Shown: positions 11,801 through 25,643 of the stretch, in pieces
Numbering within the stretch: the stretch's first letter is position 1
Layout of the letters: every line of letters begins with the position of its first letter
Source: Amblyornis subalaris
Lineage: Eukaryota > Chordata > Aves > Passeriformes > Ptilonorhynchidae
Assembly (NCBI GenBank): GCA_018881555.1
Contig: JACAXG010000002.1
Span: forward strand, 23,585,786 to 23,649,785
DNA: 64,000 nt
Direction: 5' to 3'
Made by a program: the position numbers and the translations under genes
The notes under the pieces: generated by a model
What the model was told of the DNA's origin: nothing
The model's input: only the letters and a program-made list of their open reading frames with translations
Databases searched by the model: none

Positions 11801-14784
11801 AACTAACCCATCATGTTCAGATTAGTCTTCTTGCCAGCATGTTAGCAGAGGGAATTTTGTGGTCTCCAAGGCTATTTATTTTAGTGATATACCAAAAGGT
11901 AACACCTTCCTTTCTTTGGATGCATTTGCCTTCAAAAAAAATCTAGGAATAATCTGAAAAGTAAATAGTTAGGCTACTTGTAAACTGTGGTAGGAATATA
12001 TGCCAACATTTGGGTTTACAAAGGATAGTATTTGCATATAAATCTAAAGAACAGTTTACGTAAAGATTTTTAAAAGGCCGATTTGTCAAAAATCAGTTAC
12101 AAAAATACATTAGGATTAAATAGAATCTAAATGTTATGGCTGGACTTAAGTGGCTTGATTATACTTTTAAATATCTGGCACTGAGTTTCCATAGTCCCAA
12201 TAAACTGAATTTCTATTTCTTCCAAAAATTGTTTATACTGTTTATCCGATTTGAATAAATATTAGTGCTTGGACTGGGGGGAGGAAGGCAAAACCCTTCC
12301 ACTGAAGTCACTGCTGGTGAAAGCCCCAAGAAGCACCTGCCATCTGGACCATGGCACATGCCTGGGTGAGGAATTGTGCTCTCAGTAACAGAGCTGGTCT
12401 GATGCTAAAATTTTAAAGGCTTTCTTAGTGCAGTCTTAGGTTAAAATATTGTTAATACAAGCTTATTGTTATTATGGATTTCACCAGTTTTCTGACGTGG
12501 ATATTATGTTTTTTTCCCATTTCTTCTCATAATCCCTTTCTAAGACCACCCATTGTTCTTCACGCATGCTGGTGGAATCTCCTGAGTAATAGAAGACCAT
12601 TTTTACCATGCCCATAGCTATTTATCTTTTCTGATTATCTGTCTTTCTCTAACCACAAAGTGTTTTTCTGAGCTAAAACCTTCTCTTCAGTGTTAACTTA
12701 TTAATACAAGAAACTGCATTTGATACATCTGTGATTTTGCATTCTCTTTTTCCTCATAATTGGCCTATTTAATTCTTCTTGTCACCAATGCAAAAGCTTT
12801 CGTCTTTGTCTCCTTTGCTTTTTTGCCTTCAGTTTTGCTTGAATTTGCAGTAGGAGTAGGAAAGTGAGAGAGGTACTTGGAGGACCTTAAATCTCTGCAG
12901 CTCTTATCAGACCTCCATGAAAGGACTGCCAACTGTTTTTCATTTCCCTCCGTTGTGCCAGGCTCTTCTTCCTCCCTCTTCCTTGACCCAGTTTCCTGTG
13001 ATCATCCCTCTTCCCTTCCCTATCAGTTCCCCACAGGGTATGTGGCCCTAGAGTTGTCTTCTCCTTTTTTTTTCACTTTCCCCTTGTAAGGCATAGAAAG
13101 GTCAGGACCTTGTCCTCTGAGCTTTCTTCTTGAACTTTGGGTGCTAGCCGTGAGTTCCTTTCATTATGGCAGAATGTCAGAGTCTATTTAAGTCAGTGGA
13201 AAGACTGCAATAATTTCAGCGAGGTTTGGATACTGGCCGTGAGACCATGGCTGCATTGGTCAGAATTTCTTTCTGTAGCAAGCTTATCCAGGAAGCCAGG
13301 ATAATGCCGTGGCTTACCCTCATACTCCAGAACACTTGCTCACTGTCATAGTCAGTCAGCCACAGTGAGATACTCTTTCTTGACTTGTTTCTTGGGCTAT
13401 TCAAAATATAATTACTTTTCCAGTTATTGCAATAGTATGAATTTTTGTTCCCTTTCCACAAAAAAACCCTTCTTTTTTTCATATGGAAGTGGCCAACTGA
13501 TTCATCCAATCCATCTGCACTTTTACAATGATGTCTCGTACCAAATATTCCCGGGGTATGCAATTTCCTTAATTTTTCATAAAGAAAACCAGAAAATGCT
13601 TATTCTTACTTTTTACTGATACTTACTCAATTGTTTCCAGCATTACTTTATCCATATCATATTGAGGTTAACATTTTTAAAGAAATATCTGTGACTGGTT
13701 ACGTTTCCCTTTAGTCAACCCCTTGCTAAGTTTGAGGTATTCAGCACTTTTAATTGTACCTTATAATTAGTCCCAACATTCTGACCATTTCTGTTACTCT
13801 TCACTGAACTTCATTTAGTAATGTTTTTCTGCTTCTTGAAAGTGATTTAAAAATTCTCAACCTATTAGCCAAGTTGTCCTATTCAAATTTCAATATTTGA
13901 CTGGTAAATTCATTTAACAAGGTAGGCATCATATATTAATATGTTTAATGAACTATTGAAGAAATTATCTTGGAGCTCCTAATTTGCTTCTTGGCACATA
14001 TCTCCTAACTGTGCACACCCGAGTCTTCATGAGTTCTTGGCTTAGGTTACACAAGATCTTTCCTTTGTAATTTATTTTTTTTGCCAGTTACTTCTGACCT
14101 CAAGATGCAATTTTTCCAGCCTTTCAGACTAAATCAGAGTATCCTATGGAGTCTTTTTTTTTTTTTTTCTGATAACTAGAATTTCATGTGTTTTTAAATC
14201 CTTGGGGCTCATGTGCTGGATCTGTGCTTTAAAGTTATGTCAAATGAAGATAGCACAAAACCTATGCAAGTTGATCCACAAATTATATTTTGTTAGTTGA
14301 TATTTATAATCCTTTCCTCTCATTTTACTGTGATTTCTCAACTGTAGAATTATTTTTTCTACTTTATCCCTGCCAACTTAGATGATCAAAGTAATTTAGT
14401 TTATTAAAAAAAAAATCACAAGAGGAAATAATCATTATGTCAAAACCAAATCTTCAAATAGTTTATCAAATCTGATTTAGAGTCCAGGAGAATTGTAAAG
14501 AGGAGGAGACAAAGGAGATAAAACATTTTGGCGAGATCTCTGGTGTTATCTTGTTCCAGCAAGCAAACTGTAGATTGTCCCATCTGCTTCTCTATTTCAG
14601 GTTTGAATGGAATTCCTGCATTTAAAAAAAAAAAATAGAAACAAAACCAAGAAAAAACCCCAACAAAACATTCCCTCCCCCAAAAAAAACCAAAACAAAA
14701 AACAAACAACCATCTCAAAAAACCCAACAAAAATAAAACAATCAATAATACATGTCGAAGTGCTAGCAAAAAAGTTGTAGATTG
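8815..14784. other. Intergenic DNA, no gene recognised
   Basis: Nearly 6 kb without a supportable gene. It contains a perfect 17-bp tandem duplication at 11,272-11,305, a homeodomain/T-box-like motif cluster near 10,360-10,410, and an A-rich stretch at about 14,618-14,750. Open frames here, including the 116-codon minus-strand frame at 14,440-14,790, derive from low-complexity sequence. Confidence 0.5.
14618..14750. repeat. A-rich low-complexity tract
   Basis: About 130 bp dominated by A with interspersed C (AAAACC, CAAAAA units), starting with a run of about 12 A. It lies just left of a minus-strand CR1 tail, but CR1 does not use poly(A), so the association may be accidental. Confidence 0.75.
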
Positions 14785-15285
14785 AGTCATAGAATAATAG
14801 AACAGCCTAAGTTGGAAAAGACAGGAAGTTCATCTGGTTCAAACTTTCATGTGAACAGAAGCCCTATTGACATTATCTAGCACCCTGTCCACTGATATCT
14901 TGAAAACCTCCAGTGGTAGAGACTACCACATCCCTGGGAGATTGTTCCAATGACTGTTTTTTCTGACCGTGAAAAAATTCTTTCTTATATCAAGATGAAA
15001 CCTGTCCTTATGTAACTTGAGCCCAATGTCCCTTGCCCTCTCTATATGGGTCCTTGTGAAGAGTGACCTTCTGTCTGCTTTGTAGCTGATCTTTTAGTAC
15101 TAGAAAATTGTGATGAGGTCACCGTGAGCCTTCTCATGAGAGAAAGACCTAACTCCTTCCGTTTTCCCTGTAAGTCAGGTTCTCCAGCACTTGGATCCTC
15201 TTTGTGGCCCTCCTTTGGACCCTCTCTAGTCTGTGCATGTCTTTTTTTGAATTATGGAGATGAAAAATGGACAGAGTTGTTGAAG
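14785..15285 (-). mobile_element. CR1 LINE, about 0.5 kb 3' fragment
   Basis: Minus-orientation CR1 beginning with the inverted tail ('tcatagaataatagaa' at 14,787), followed by 'agttggaaaagac', 'ccctgggagattgttcca' and 'ttcttatatcaagatgaa' blocks characteristic of the CR1 3' region. It is diverged and non-coding. The right limit is approximate. Confidence 0.9.
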
Positions 15286-15441
15286 CACATCCTCATTTTT
15301 GTTTACTACTGGAACAGTTGCAGATAGCCTTCAGAGGTGTCATTAAGACTTACTCTCATTTTACTGTCTTGAAACTCAACTAAATATTGGCTTTTATACA
15401 CTTTCCGTTAATAACATTCTTGCAACTTTTTCTACAAGACT

Positions 15442-15444
<3 letters not shown>

Positions 15445-15482
<38 letters not shown>

Positions 15483-15484
15483 TT
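15445..15484. repeat. (TA)n microsatellite
   Basis: About 13 TA units at 15,445-15,471 followed by CACACATATAT. Likely polymorphic in length. Confidence 0.95.
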
Positions 15485-17542
15485 TCAGGAGAATTTTGAG
15501 AAGGAGAAGTACATAATGAAATATTTCTTCTTTGTCCTATTAAATTCTGGTAAGCTTCTGCTGAGTTGTAAATGCCTGGTATTGCCATTTTCCTTCTTTA
15601 ACACATGGACCACAAGAAAAGACTATAGTAGCAAGCTGAAATATTTGCAGACCATGAAGCTCTGTGGCTGGGGTGATTCAGAAGCCAAAGCAGAAAGCAG
15701 TTTTTCTTTCTAATGGAATCCATATGCAATCCCAAAATACACAGTTAAGACTGGAATTAGATCTATATCCAAATTTGCAGCAGGACCCCCAAAATCCATA
15801 TATTTCCCTGAAGAATGATATAGAGAGTGAGGGAGAGGGAGAAGAAAATCTCAGTGCTTATTAATTATCTCCCGGATAGAGAAATGTCAGAGAAAAAGAA
15901 AACAAAATCAAAGTAGTAGGAATAGATCTATTTACTAATAAAAAAAAGACTTGCTAAGTGGCAACTCTACTTACCAAAAATTGAACTTATTTGTGAGAAT
16001 GAGCACTGAGTCCAAAAAAGTCATTGTGAAACCAGCTGAACACAAAAAGCCAAATTCAGCACTCAAATGCATTCACACAGCTATCATTGACTGGGAACAG
16101 GATTGGCTCAGAGCATGGAAATGAATAAGCCTTTGCCAAGCAAAGAAAAACTGAGACAAATTTCAGAAACCACATCATAGGCACATTTCCCCATTGTGCC
16201 TGTGGTTGTGGTCTGGTGGTCTGCTGAAGTGAGGGAGAAGTGAAAAGCATGAAATCGGACAGTAAAATGTGTCTGCAGGCACTAAGCAGCAAGAAAGTTG
16301 CACCATAGTGGCAAGATGCCTCACTGACAGTAACTCCTTCTTGAAAAGCTGAAACTGCATTTAAAAAAAGTTTATTAATCCTTTACAGTCATTTGAAAAA
16401 TGATGGATATGTGTGCTTTATAAAAATGATGCCCTGCTTGTTGAATCATAGATGTACTCCTCCTGAACAGGCATTTTGGTTCACTGCACTGTTTTTCCTT
16501 CTCTGTATGTGTGACAATTGATAACTTGTGTTATGGAAACTCAATCAAGAGACCTGTTTTCACTACATTATTGAAGGTTGCTTTAAATGGTTTCATTAAC
16601 AGTAAGGAAAATGAAACTAATTTGAAATGAAAAAATAACTTACTGCATGGTCAATTAAAAGTTACTCAATATATTTTGAAGATAGGTTTGGTGATTATTG
16701 AAATGAATTAATCTGTACAAACCTGGAGGGGCGAAAAAACCATAAAGTCTAAATTTGCCTAGGTCTTCAGGGCAAAACAGTAAATCTAAAGCAGTTATTT
16801 AGCTAGTGAATGTTTGATTCAGATTTTGAGGGGACAGTGGGTAAGGATTCTGAGAGAAATTCTTATTATTTAGAATTTCTAACTGACTACTAGACAAGCC
16901 GGAGTTAATTTCATTCATATCCCTACCGTTTTTTTCTCTAGGCTGCAAAATATTTTTCAGTTATTATCAGAGGAATCAGAGAGTTATAAAAGTTTCCTTC
17001 AAATAGCGCTTAGCAAGTCTAATGGAGCTGGGGATATGGTGCTGCATTGTTAGCTGAGCTGCATTTTGGTACAGTCAACAGGTCTGAGACCAGTGGATTC
17101 CTTTCCTTGCTATTTTTGTCAATGGGGAAAAACCCAGAGTCAGCAATATGAGTTTTTAAATGTGAGACATTATTTACTTAAAGGATAGAAAAGGTTATTC
17201 ACAGAAATGAAGCTATTCACAGTCTAAATCCTGTGTGCTCTCTAGATGCAAGGTGCCTGTGAGAGGAAGCTGGTCCCAGGAAAACAGGACAGGATCCCTG
17301 CCTACCCAGCAGGGCGGGAGCGTTTCTCCTTTGGTAATGAGCTCTGCCTAACAATATGCATAGTACAGCAAACATCATACTGTTGTCTATGTGCCAATGC
17401 CTGTGGCCACTGATCTGGCTACAAATAGTAGCCATTAGAAGCACACTGATTATACATGTACTGAGGGGCAGATTACCAGGAAGAGCAACAGCAGCTGTTC
17501 TGTCCAGTGATCTAATGGTGTGATGGTGGCAGAAATACTTAC

Positions 17543-17817
17543 GAAGAAATAGGTGTTTCCGTTGCTTTAGGCTTTTGCTTCAGCACAGCACCATAGTGCC
17601 TCATATTCCTGGTCACACATATACAAGTGTACTGCAAACATTTTAGTTTTCCTTTATACATGTCAGAAATAATGCTTACATCATTAATGTAAAACAGTGT
17701 AACCTTCCCTGCCATTGAACATTCAGCTTGTGTCTGACTAGTAAAAAGAACAGAAAAACACAGTCCACTGAAGAAAACAAGCAGGCTGCTGTACAGGGTC
17801 CAGTGAGCCATATGAAC
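17543..17817 (-). CDS. Candidate first coding exon, signal-peptide-like, unrecognised
   Basis: I do not recognise this protein. On the minus strand a 275-nt segment is bounded by a plausible acceptor (pyrimidine-rich, ending CACAG, AG at 17,819-17,818) and a strong donor (GTAAGTAT, GT at 17,542-17,541). An ATG at 17,811 opens 89 codons that start MAHWTLYSS, continue with a hydrophobic stretch (residues about 6-25) ending in SQTQA, as a cleavable signal peptide would, and then give a cysteine-containing segment with a KCLQYTCICV motif. The start context is middling (C at -3, G at +4). The frame meets TAA inside the donor. A pyrimidine-rich acceptor near 16,222 would add about 16 codons in phase before a stop. 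It could equally be a chance open frame. Confidence 0.22.
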
Positions 17818-20800
17818 CTGTGACAGATCAGAGACTGAACATGCGAGCTGGCCATAAAGTTCCCACTTTTTCCACCAAGGAAGACAGTGTTTGGCCAGTG
17901 CTGCATACTTGTTAAACACTGGCTGTACACCTTGCTATGTATGCTGTGTCTGTGTAGGCGATTTAGTAAAAAGTGACAGCATCCTCTCCTTCTCCTGTGT
18001 CTACTGATAATACATTTCTGTCCCATATTACAACTTCCATTCTAATGATACTAAAAAAATGGGAAGCATGAAAAATTGATGGAGCTGTGTGTTTGCTTTA
18101 AAAACCACTAGCATGTTCAGATATGTTACGGTTAATAAAAGGTGAGAAAATTATTTTTCTTTGCTAATTAAAAAAAAAAAAAGTACAGATACTGCAGTTA
18201 TGGTTTGGTCTGCTCTAACACAGATCCTTAATGGTCTTTTCTACAGTTCCTCATTTTTGCGTGTGCTTCTAGCTAAGATTTCCTCTTAATTCTGAGGGTT
18301 TGGTGTTGTTTAGTGCAATTGTGGCATTTGAGGAACACTCAGCCCTGACTGAATCCTGAGCATGTCTTTGGAGGGCAGGGAGAACAAAAAATGAATTATA
18401 GCTNCAGTGATTTCTCGGTACATTTTAGTACAAGACTGGATACAAAGAAAACAGAATCTAAGGCCTGAGTGGCAGGAAAGAAGTGGTTGCATTGACTAGG
18501 ATAGAAGAAAGGCAGGGAGGCTAGATATGTGCTTGAATGGAGAGGTTATTTCAGCCACATGGATTTTGCAGTGGTTGCTTGAAACAGTGGAGGCTTGAAA
18601 CAAAACACCAACTGAAATTGGTTATTTAAAGTGATAGTGGCAGCTTCTTTAATGCAACAAACCACACTGTGGTTCTTGTGTTAATTTTGATCACTGTTTA
18701 AATACTTGACTAACTTCAGTGAGGTAGTGTATGGAAGAAGGTTCCATTAGGAGGAGAAAGGGGGTGGGCCTTCAGAACTCCCTCTGAGTGCTTATTTAGA
18801 GTGATACAGTGTGAGGATGTTAAAAGGTGGAGATGAGGGTTTTCAGAAAAGATAGTTGATTTTTGGGGTGGTTAAGTATTTTTCAGGAAACTTTGGTGGC
18901 GCATGCTTTTTAGGAAACACTGTATTCATGCCCTGCATCTCCTTCATGCCTCCTTTGCACAAGTCGTCGCCAGCCACTTCTGAAAATCTCAGGCTACCTT
19001 CTTGCATCAGTTCTAGGTGATGAGAGAAGCCTCCCAAAACTAATTAAAAGAGCCACTTTAGCATCACAAGAAAGAATATCCTCTGTGCATAAAAGACTCC
19101 ACCTTTTGTTTGTGCACCCTTCCTCTCCAACTAATGGCATCTGTCTTGTGAGTGTGCCAGTAGATCCTGTAGTACTTGTCCATAACAGCAGGAAACTAAA
19201 AGTTGAAATTTCTATTTAAGGAAGCTGAATAAAGAATTCGCATTCTTCCAGTTCAACTACTTTTGAAAATAAACCCTCAGTATAAGGATGCCAGAAATCA
19301 CAGTAAAACCTGCAGCTTTTTGCAGACTCAGAGCAGATGCTTTTGGCTGGAGTAGGAGATAAGGTTTTTTGGCAGAAAGAGAGAGAAGGACCAGCATGAA
19401 AGACCAGGAGAAAAAGAGGAAAAGGTTTGGGGAAGCTACAAGGAAAGAGGTAAGTTTAAGACAGAGTCACAATTAAATTAAAGTTGGCATTGGAAATATA
19501 TAATGACATTATTTTCCTAGTAGTGCAAAGCTACTTCAGGCCTGCTGATGGGATAAGCTCAGTGCTTAGTGCCATCTGCTCTTGCTGATGGAAACTGTGT
19601 CTTGCTGGATGTAGAGGGTGGAACATTCCTAAATATGTTAATGCTATAAGCTGTTCATAGATTAGCATGGTCTATCACAGAAATGCTTGAATTAGAGAAG
19701 GAAATGACTTCTCATAGCAGCTTCACAAGAGTCCTTAATGGTCTCTCGCAGATCTACTGCATGCAAGTGAGCGACTGACCCAGCAATGATCTGAGAACAT
19801 TGCAAAAGCTTATCTGCAAGCATAGATCCTGTTTGTGCCTGCAGGCAACATACTCAGTTTACAGCCAGAGCTGAAAGCTCTTTGAAAGCTGGCCCTTAAG
19901 GTTATAGCCTCTGTCCTAAAGTCTGTCAAGGAATTTTCCTCTACAAGATATTCCAGGAGAGTTTTCTAGTGCATGCTTGTCGTGTTTTGTTTTCTTTTTG
20001 GTGTGGCAGAAACAACAACCTTCATGAGAGTTCAGATAATCAGATTTGCATTTTGTTTAGCCGGTCTCACTGCTACTATTTTGAAAATAATTCTCAATAT
20101 AGTTTTATACTCCAATTCATTATCACACTATCTGGCCATCTTTCAGCTAAACAATAACAACAAAGAAGTTCCTGAAGGAATTCAAAGAGTCCCTGGCATT
20201 TTCTTTTCTTTGGGAGTTTTCTTTTTCAGTCTGTGTGATTTTTAACTTTTGAGATCCTTTTAATTTGGTTTACTGATTGTTTTGCTTCAGTTTCCTGCAA
20301 TACAGGTTGGGGGTGGCATGGATTAATGTTTGTTAGTACAAAGCAGTGTGGTTCTTAGATGGAGCAAGGAAACTCTTCTGTTTAAGGTTTTGCTGTGTTT
20401 CCTAAAAAAAGTAAGAATATCATAGCTTCTAATTCTCTTTCTTTCATAACTGGATTCCTTCAGTGAGGAGTGCTTTGTCTACATACTCTTACAAGCTTTG
20501 TNCTGTGCTTTTCAGCTTGGCACTGCTATAAAACGGCTTTCTCCACAGTAGATATTTTACCCTATAAAGGTTTGCGTACACTTAGCACCTCTCCTTAAAA
20601 GTGTCACACTGTTATTATCAATTTTTTTCAATTTAATGTTTTCCCATGACTTTCTCAACCTTCAAAGTTCTTTAATTTACCTATTTTAACTCTGAAAACT
20701 CATTGATTTGCTTTCTTCATGTATTATTGTTAAGTATCCTGCTGGGTAAATCTGAAGTAATTTAGAACTGTAAATCTCAAGCCTGATAAAGGCAGAACAC

Positions 20801-23800
20801 TTTCTCTGTTTAAAGTATTTACATTAATGAAAATTGCTCCGTGGCACTGGATTATAAACCAGCTAGTTTATACAATACTGAAGTCAGTTCTTTTAGATTA
20901 TTCCAAGGGCCTAAGANTAGCAAAAAAGGCAAAAATGAATTCTTTAATTGAGAGGCTGCTAACTAGAAGAATAAACAAAACAAAATCAGAAGGGCTTTAG
21001 TGGCATAGTGGTAAATGGATAGAAGGCATGTAGGCAATCTAAAATTATTTGATTTCTCTCCCTGTTTTTGCTTATTTTACACCATCAAGTGAGTCCATTG
21101 GAAGTCATGCTCCATTTATAATATTCTAAGTGATGGGAGAATCTAGCAAAAATAACATTCAAAATCTCCATAAGTACCAATCACATAAACAGGAGCCCAA
21201 AGAAAACACAAACTGTGTTACTTAGGGTGAGGCCCACGTTAAGACATGGAGTCATAGACTTTGTGTCATAGTTCTTTTCTGCTAGACTTCCCTTGGAATG
21301 TAACTGCTTTTCCCTGACAGACTGCAAGTGACAGAACNGCTCCAGCGTTCAGGGGCTCTTGCAGCAATTGCTAGCCTTTGCTCCAGCTCCGTCTACATGT
21401 GGGTCGTTAATTTTCACATCATCAGTGCTGAGAATGAAAGTATAATTGAGAATTGATTAAAACATTTTGTTTAGTGAACTCAAAGGAGTCTCATAAAGTT
21501 GTTTCCGTTCCTATCTGGGCTCTTAGCGGTGGTGTGTGGGCAAGTGTTGATGNGTTGGCTCTGTGAAACACCCTGCTGTGCAGAACTGGGCAGTGCAAAA
21601 CCATCTTACTTGGTATTTGCGAGTTGCCATTGGCAATGAGGACTGTGAAGTACCCCGCAGATGTACAGAACATGATTTGGAACAACATAAAAATAACAAT
21701 GAGAAAATAATCCATCTGTTAACAAAATCCAGTTTTTATTGTGGAGCAATTCACATGAAAATTCCTGGGTTAAGTGTGGCCTTCTTTTGCCATATTACAT
21801 ACATTACTGTAGATAATGGTTTTGAAAGCTTTTGTGAGGCAATAAGCATCAAATTCAGTTGTCTATAAATAGCATTTAGTTTGAGATGTTCTTGGGCACA
21901 ATGTGTGGTATCCAGATNCTCCAGAATAGTGTAGGCATCCTGTTTGTCCTGTGTCACATCTGCCAGACACATGTGCATGTCTGAAATGCCCTAAGGCCTC
22001 CGAAATGGTACTAGGTGTCTGTTTTAGTCTGTTGAATCAATTCTTCTATGTTGCTTTCTGGTGAGCTTAAATTGAAGCTGCGTTTAAGCTAACTAACTCA
22101 GGAACCAACTTCAGGTGAAAGTAAAGGAAAGCCTTGTCAAAGGGCTGAGCACCTCCTGTATTTCAATTCTACCTTTCTCACAGTCCCATGAATATCCTAA
22201 GTGCACCAAATGGCCCTAGCCACCTGTAAATATAGGTGGTTTCACCACATGCAATTGATGCAACTAGATTTTATCCTTAACACCTACTTAATTCCTGTTT
22301 AGGCTCCTGCACCCTGTGTATGAAACCGTACCTGTCACTGAAGTCTACCATGTTAGTTCAGTCTATTTGCTTTTCACTAATGCACTCATCCCCCTTACCT
22401 CTGAGGCACTTAATACAGAAATTAATTAGTGTGGGATCAGAGTGGTGAACACATAAGTTAAACAAATGAAAAGGAAAGACAATCAATTCCTTCTCTTTAT
22501 GTTTTAAATAAAACACAGNGGCTTATGATTTCTGATGGGAGGATCAGATTTAGCCTTGGCAATGTCTTATTTTAGCATGCTTTCTAGCACAGAAAAAACT
22601 CCTGCTGTCATAGAAGTTTTTTCCTCCAAGTTACATCTCTATTGGAGTCTGTTATTCTCAGCAATTTTGACTTTTCCCAGGTAAACTCAGGTTAGAACCC
22701 CCTCCAAAAAAGCTAGTTTTATATACCAAGAAAATACTCCTTCATAGGTGACAGGAAAAAGAGGCATGGATGTTTGGCATATTAGCATCTGACTGTAGTT
22801 ATATTTTAAAATATGAATGCACAAGGTAGAAATGTGATACTTGTCAGGTTCCTACTAAAAAAGCATATTTCAAAGCTGCACAGTTCAAGTCACCTTGAAG
22901 AATTCTTCACCCAGCTCCGGGATGAGCTCCAGTTCAATGCCCGTCAAAAGGGTGGGAGTTTCATAAAGGGAACACAAAACTTAGTTCCCAGTCTCTCAAA
23001 GACAAACTGAGCAAGAGCTTTAGGATGTGTCAATAGCAACAATTTTATAATATTGTAGTGACAAATTAGGAACTGATTTCATTCCATGTTGTACTTAGGT
23101 AAATTTGATTGTTACAATGGACCAACGAGCTACTCGTGCTTGATAATTGGGCACCATACTGCTTCCATTGAGGTCCCTGTGCTGTGTCAAGGGTTGTCCA
23201 CAAGAGGTATTCCATAAGAATAAATCTATGCCCTGCAGCTGCCACCCCAGAAGAGGTAGGATCAACAGGAAGAGTTAGTGGTGGCTGGAAGAATCAGAAA
23301 AGGAGATGGATATCTCTGATACAAAATCATAGTGTTTTGGTGGCAAACTGCTTCAGTGCAGCTTCCCCTTACTGCAATTCCTGGTCTCCATATAGAAATT
23401 ATAACTCTTGACGATGGCAAATTATCAAAAAGACAAAGAAACTATTATTGGTAAAGAAATATTTTCTTACCTCTCAGTTTTTCTCAGCTTTTTGCTCCTA
23501 ATTCATTCTCCACAACAAAGATTGCCAGCCTTTCTCGGCAAAGAAGTTTCTTGTCCTGAAAGTCATCCCACTGAAACCCTGTAGGAGTTCCTGGGCAGAA
23601 AGATGTTATTTATTTCACTAAAATCATTTAGAAGATGAAGGGTACTTGTGGAACAGGCTGTATCTCCACAACAATCATTGAGACAGCAGCACATGCAGCA
23701 ATTTGACTGTGACATTAAAACCATGCACCCTGGGCTCTCAGGCAGGTGACATTGCTACACTGATATTGCCCAGCTTCTGACAATTTTCCAGCTTGTGCAG

Positions 23801-25610
23801 CTGTTGAGAACATATGGACCTTAATGTTTCTGTGCTTTGCGAGTCTTCCTCTTGCTTTTTCTTACGTAAACAAACATAGACCACAGCCTGTGTCTACTGA
23901 AGACACTGAACATTAAAATAACAGATCTGTGTTCAGAACAAGAAAGTAATGGATTCACTTCTTAATTATTGAATAGCTGTGTTGTCTTTGAACCAATCTG
24001 AAAGTATTGCCAGTTCTGTGATCTGCTTCTTTGATACTGGTAAAGATTTTGTTTGTGAGTGCATTCAGCTACATCTATAAGAGAGTCTGAAAACCCTGAG
24101 CTAAAACACAACTTGCTTCTTCCTGGCTATATTGAACATTTTACAGGTATGGAAACATTGCATTTTAGTTGGCTACACTAATTTAGGTAGGAAGGCAAGT
24201 GCTGCAAATTTCAATGCTAATTAAACAGAATTTTGACAACAGGTGAAAGTCNTATATCCTATTCTTCCAAATACGGGTTCAGTCCAATCTGTCTTTTTAA
24301 CTGCACTGCAACAGATTGTTAAATTATTCAAATAAATAATAGAAGACAACTTCAACTAAAATCCTGCTGAAGGGGAAAGTGCCTTGTATAAAAGTGGTTT
24401 CGTATTATTTTGTTCTGCATTNTGGCAAATACACAGCCATCAATATCCTTGCTTCAGTATGACAGAATTGTTCACATTAATAGCTAGCTATTTGAGTCTC
24501 AATATGATTATTTGTTTAAATTGTTGATAAAATTGCCATCATGTTTTTAAATGGCCAGACCATGAACAACTACATTACCCTGCAGCATTATTTAATAATT
24601 CAGCAAATTCAAATGTTGAGAATTTTAGTAATTAAACTCCAAAATGAAGCACATGCATAAACCAGGTATTTTCTCATGCCCCAATTCAAGGTAGAAAGAA
24701 AATTCAAGTATTTTGGCAAATTATGCTGTGGTTGGACTATGTAACAGATATTGAATTCTAGTCCTTCAATAGCCAAGCTATTTTGAAAATCACCTGAGAG
24801 GAATTCATATGTCTCTATTTGTGTTTATGACTGGAGGAAAAGTTGGGGGTAAGGCAACCAGATCCTAGAATCACATAGAGAATCACTGCTAGGAAAATCC
24901 CTGTCTCCACAAAAATGAGAGTTTTGATCTCAAAAAGTGAAAAAAAAATCATTTTGAACTATTGGTATTAAGATATGGAAATAAGATGTGAACCTGTTGA
25001 TCTTTTGGCAAATCACAATAGTGCGCTCGCCTGTGCAAAAACACAGCCTTGGAAGCAATCACGGGTTAACAATCTGGAGCATGAGAAGGGCTAACCTACA
25101 GAGGAAATTAGATCAGGGATAGCTGGAAGACTTGTGGACCTTCAGCTTTGGGAGAAGGCGTTGAGACCTACACACTTGAACATCATTCCCTGTTTAGTAA
25201 TCACAATACCCAAATGGTTGTCTTATTCTCCTTTTACCTCCAAATAAAAGTTTGCACCTGCTTACAAGATGTTAATTATTTTGATTTTTCTAATTGTGAG
25301 TTTTAAGGCAGGCAATCCATCCCAGATACAGTAGAAAAGAATGGGTGCCACAGAAATTTTACATTGAAAAAAGCTGAATCCATCATTTAGTACAACTCTT
25401 TTCATAGCCATATCTTCCTTTCATACATTGCCAGAGGTGGTATGTGTGAAACATAACNCTGGTTGACAAAAAGAGAATAGTTTGCAAAAACTGGTAAAAA
25501 AGGCAACCAAATGAGCAAGAGTAAGATCTGTCAAAACCATTAATGGTACAGCATTGCATATGTGCACTCCATAACTGTGCATAAAATTCATAATGGAGGT
25601 ACACTTCTTA

Positions 25611-25643
25611 CTGAATATATCCTGAATATATACTGAATAAATC
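25611..25643. repeat. 11-bp tandem repeat, three copies
   Basis: Three adjacent 11-bp units, 'ctgaatatatc', 'ctgaatatata' and 'ctgaataaatc'. A small local expansion. Confidence 0.85.

Noticed and set aside
16056..16292. Hydrophobic minus-strand frame ending SCVNAFEC
   Set aside because: The strong acceptor near 16,222 is real-looking, but this frame is not in phase with the 17.5 kb candidate exon and nothing else supports it.
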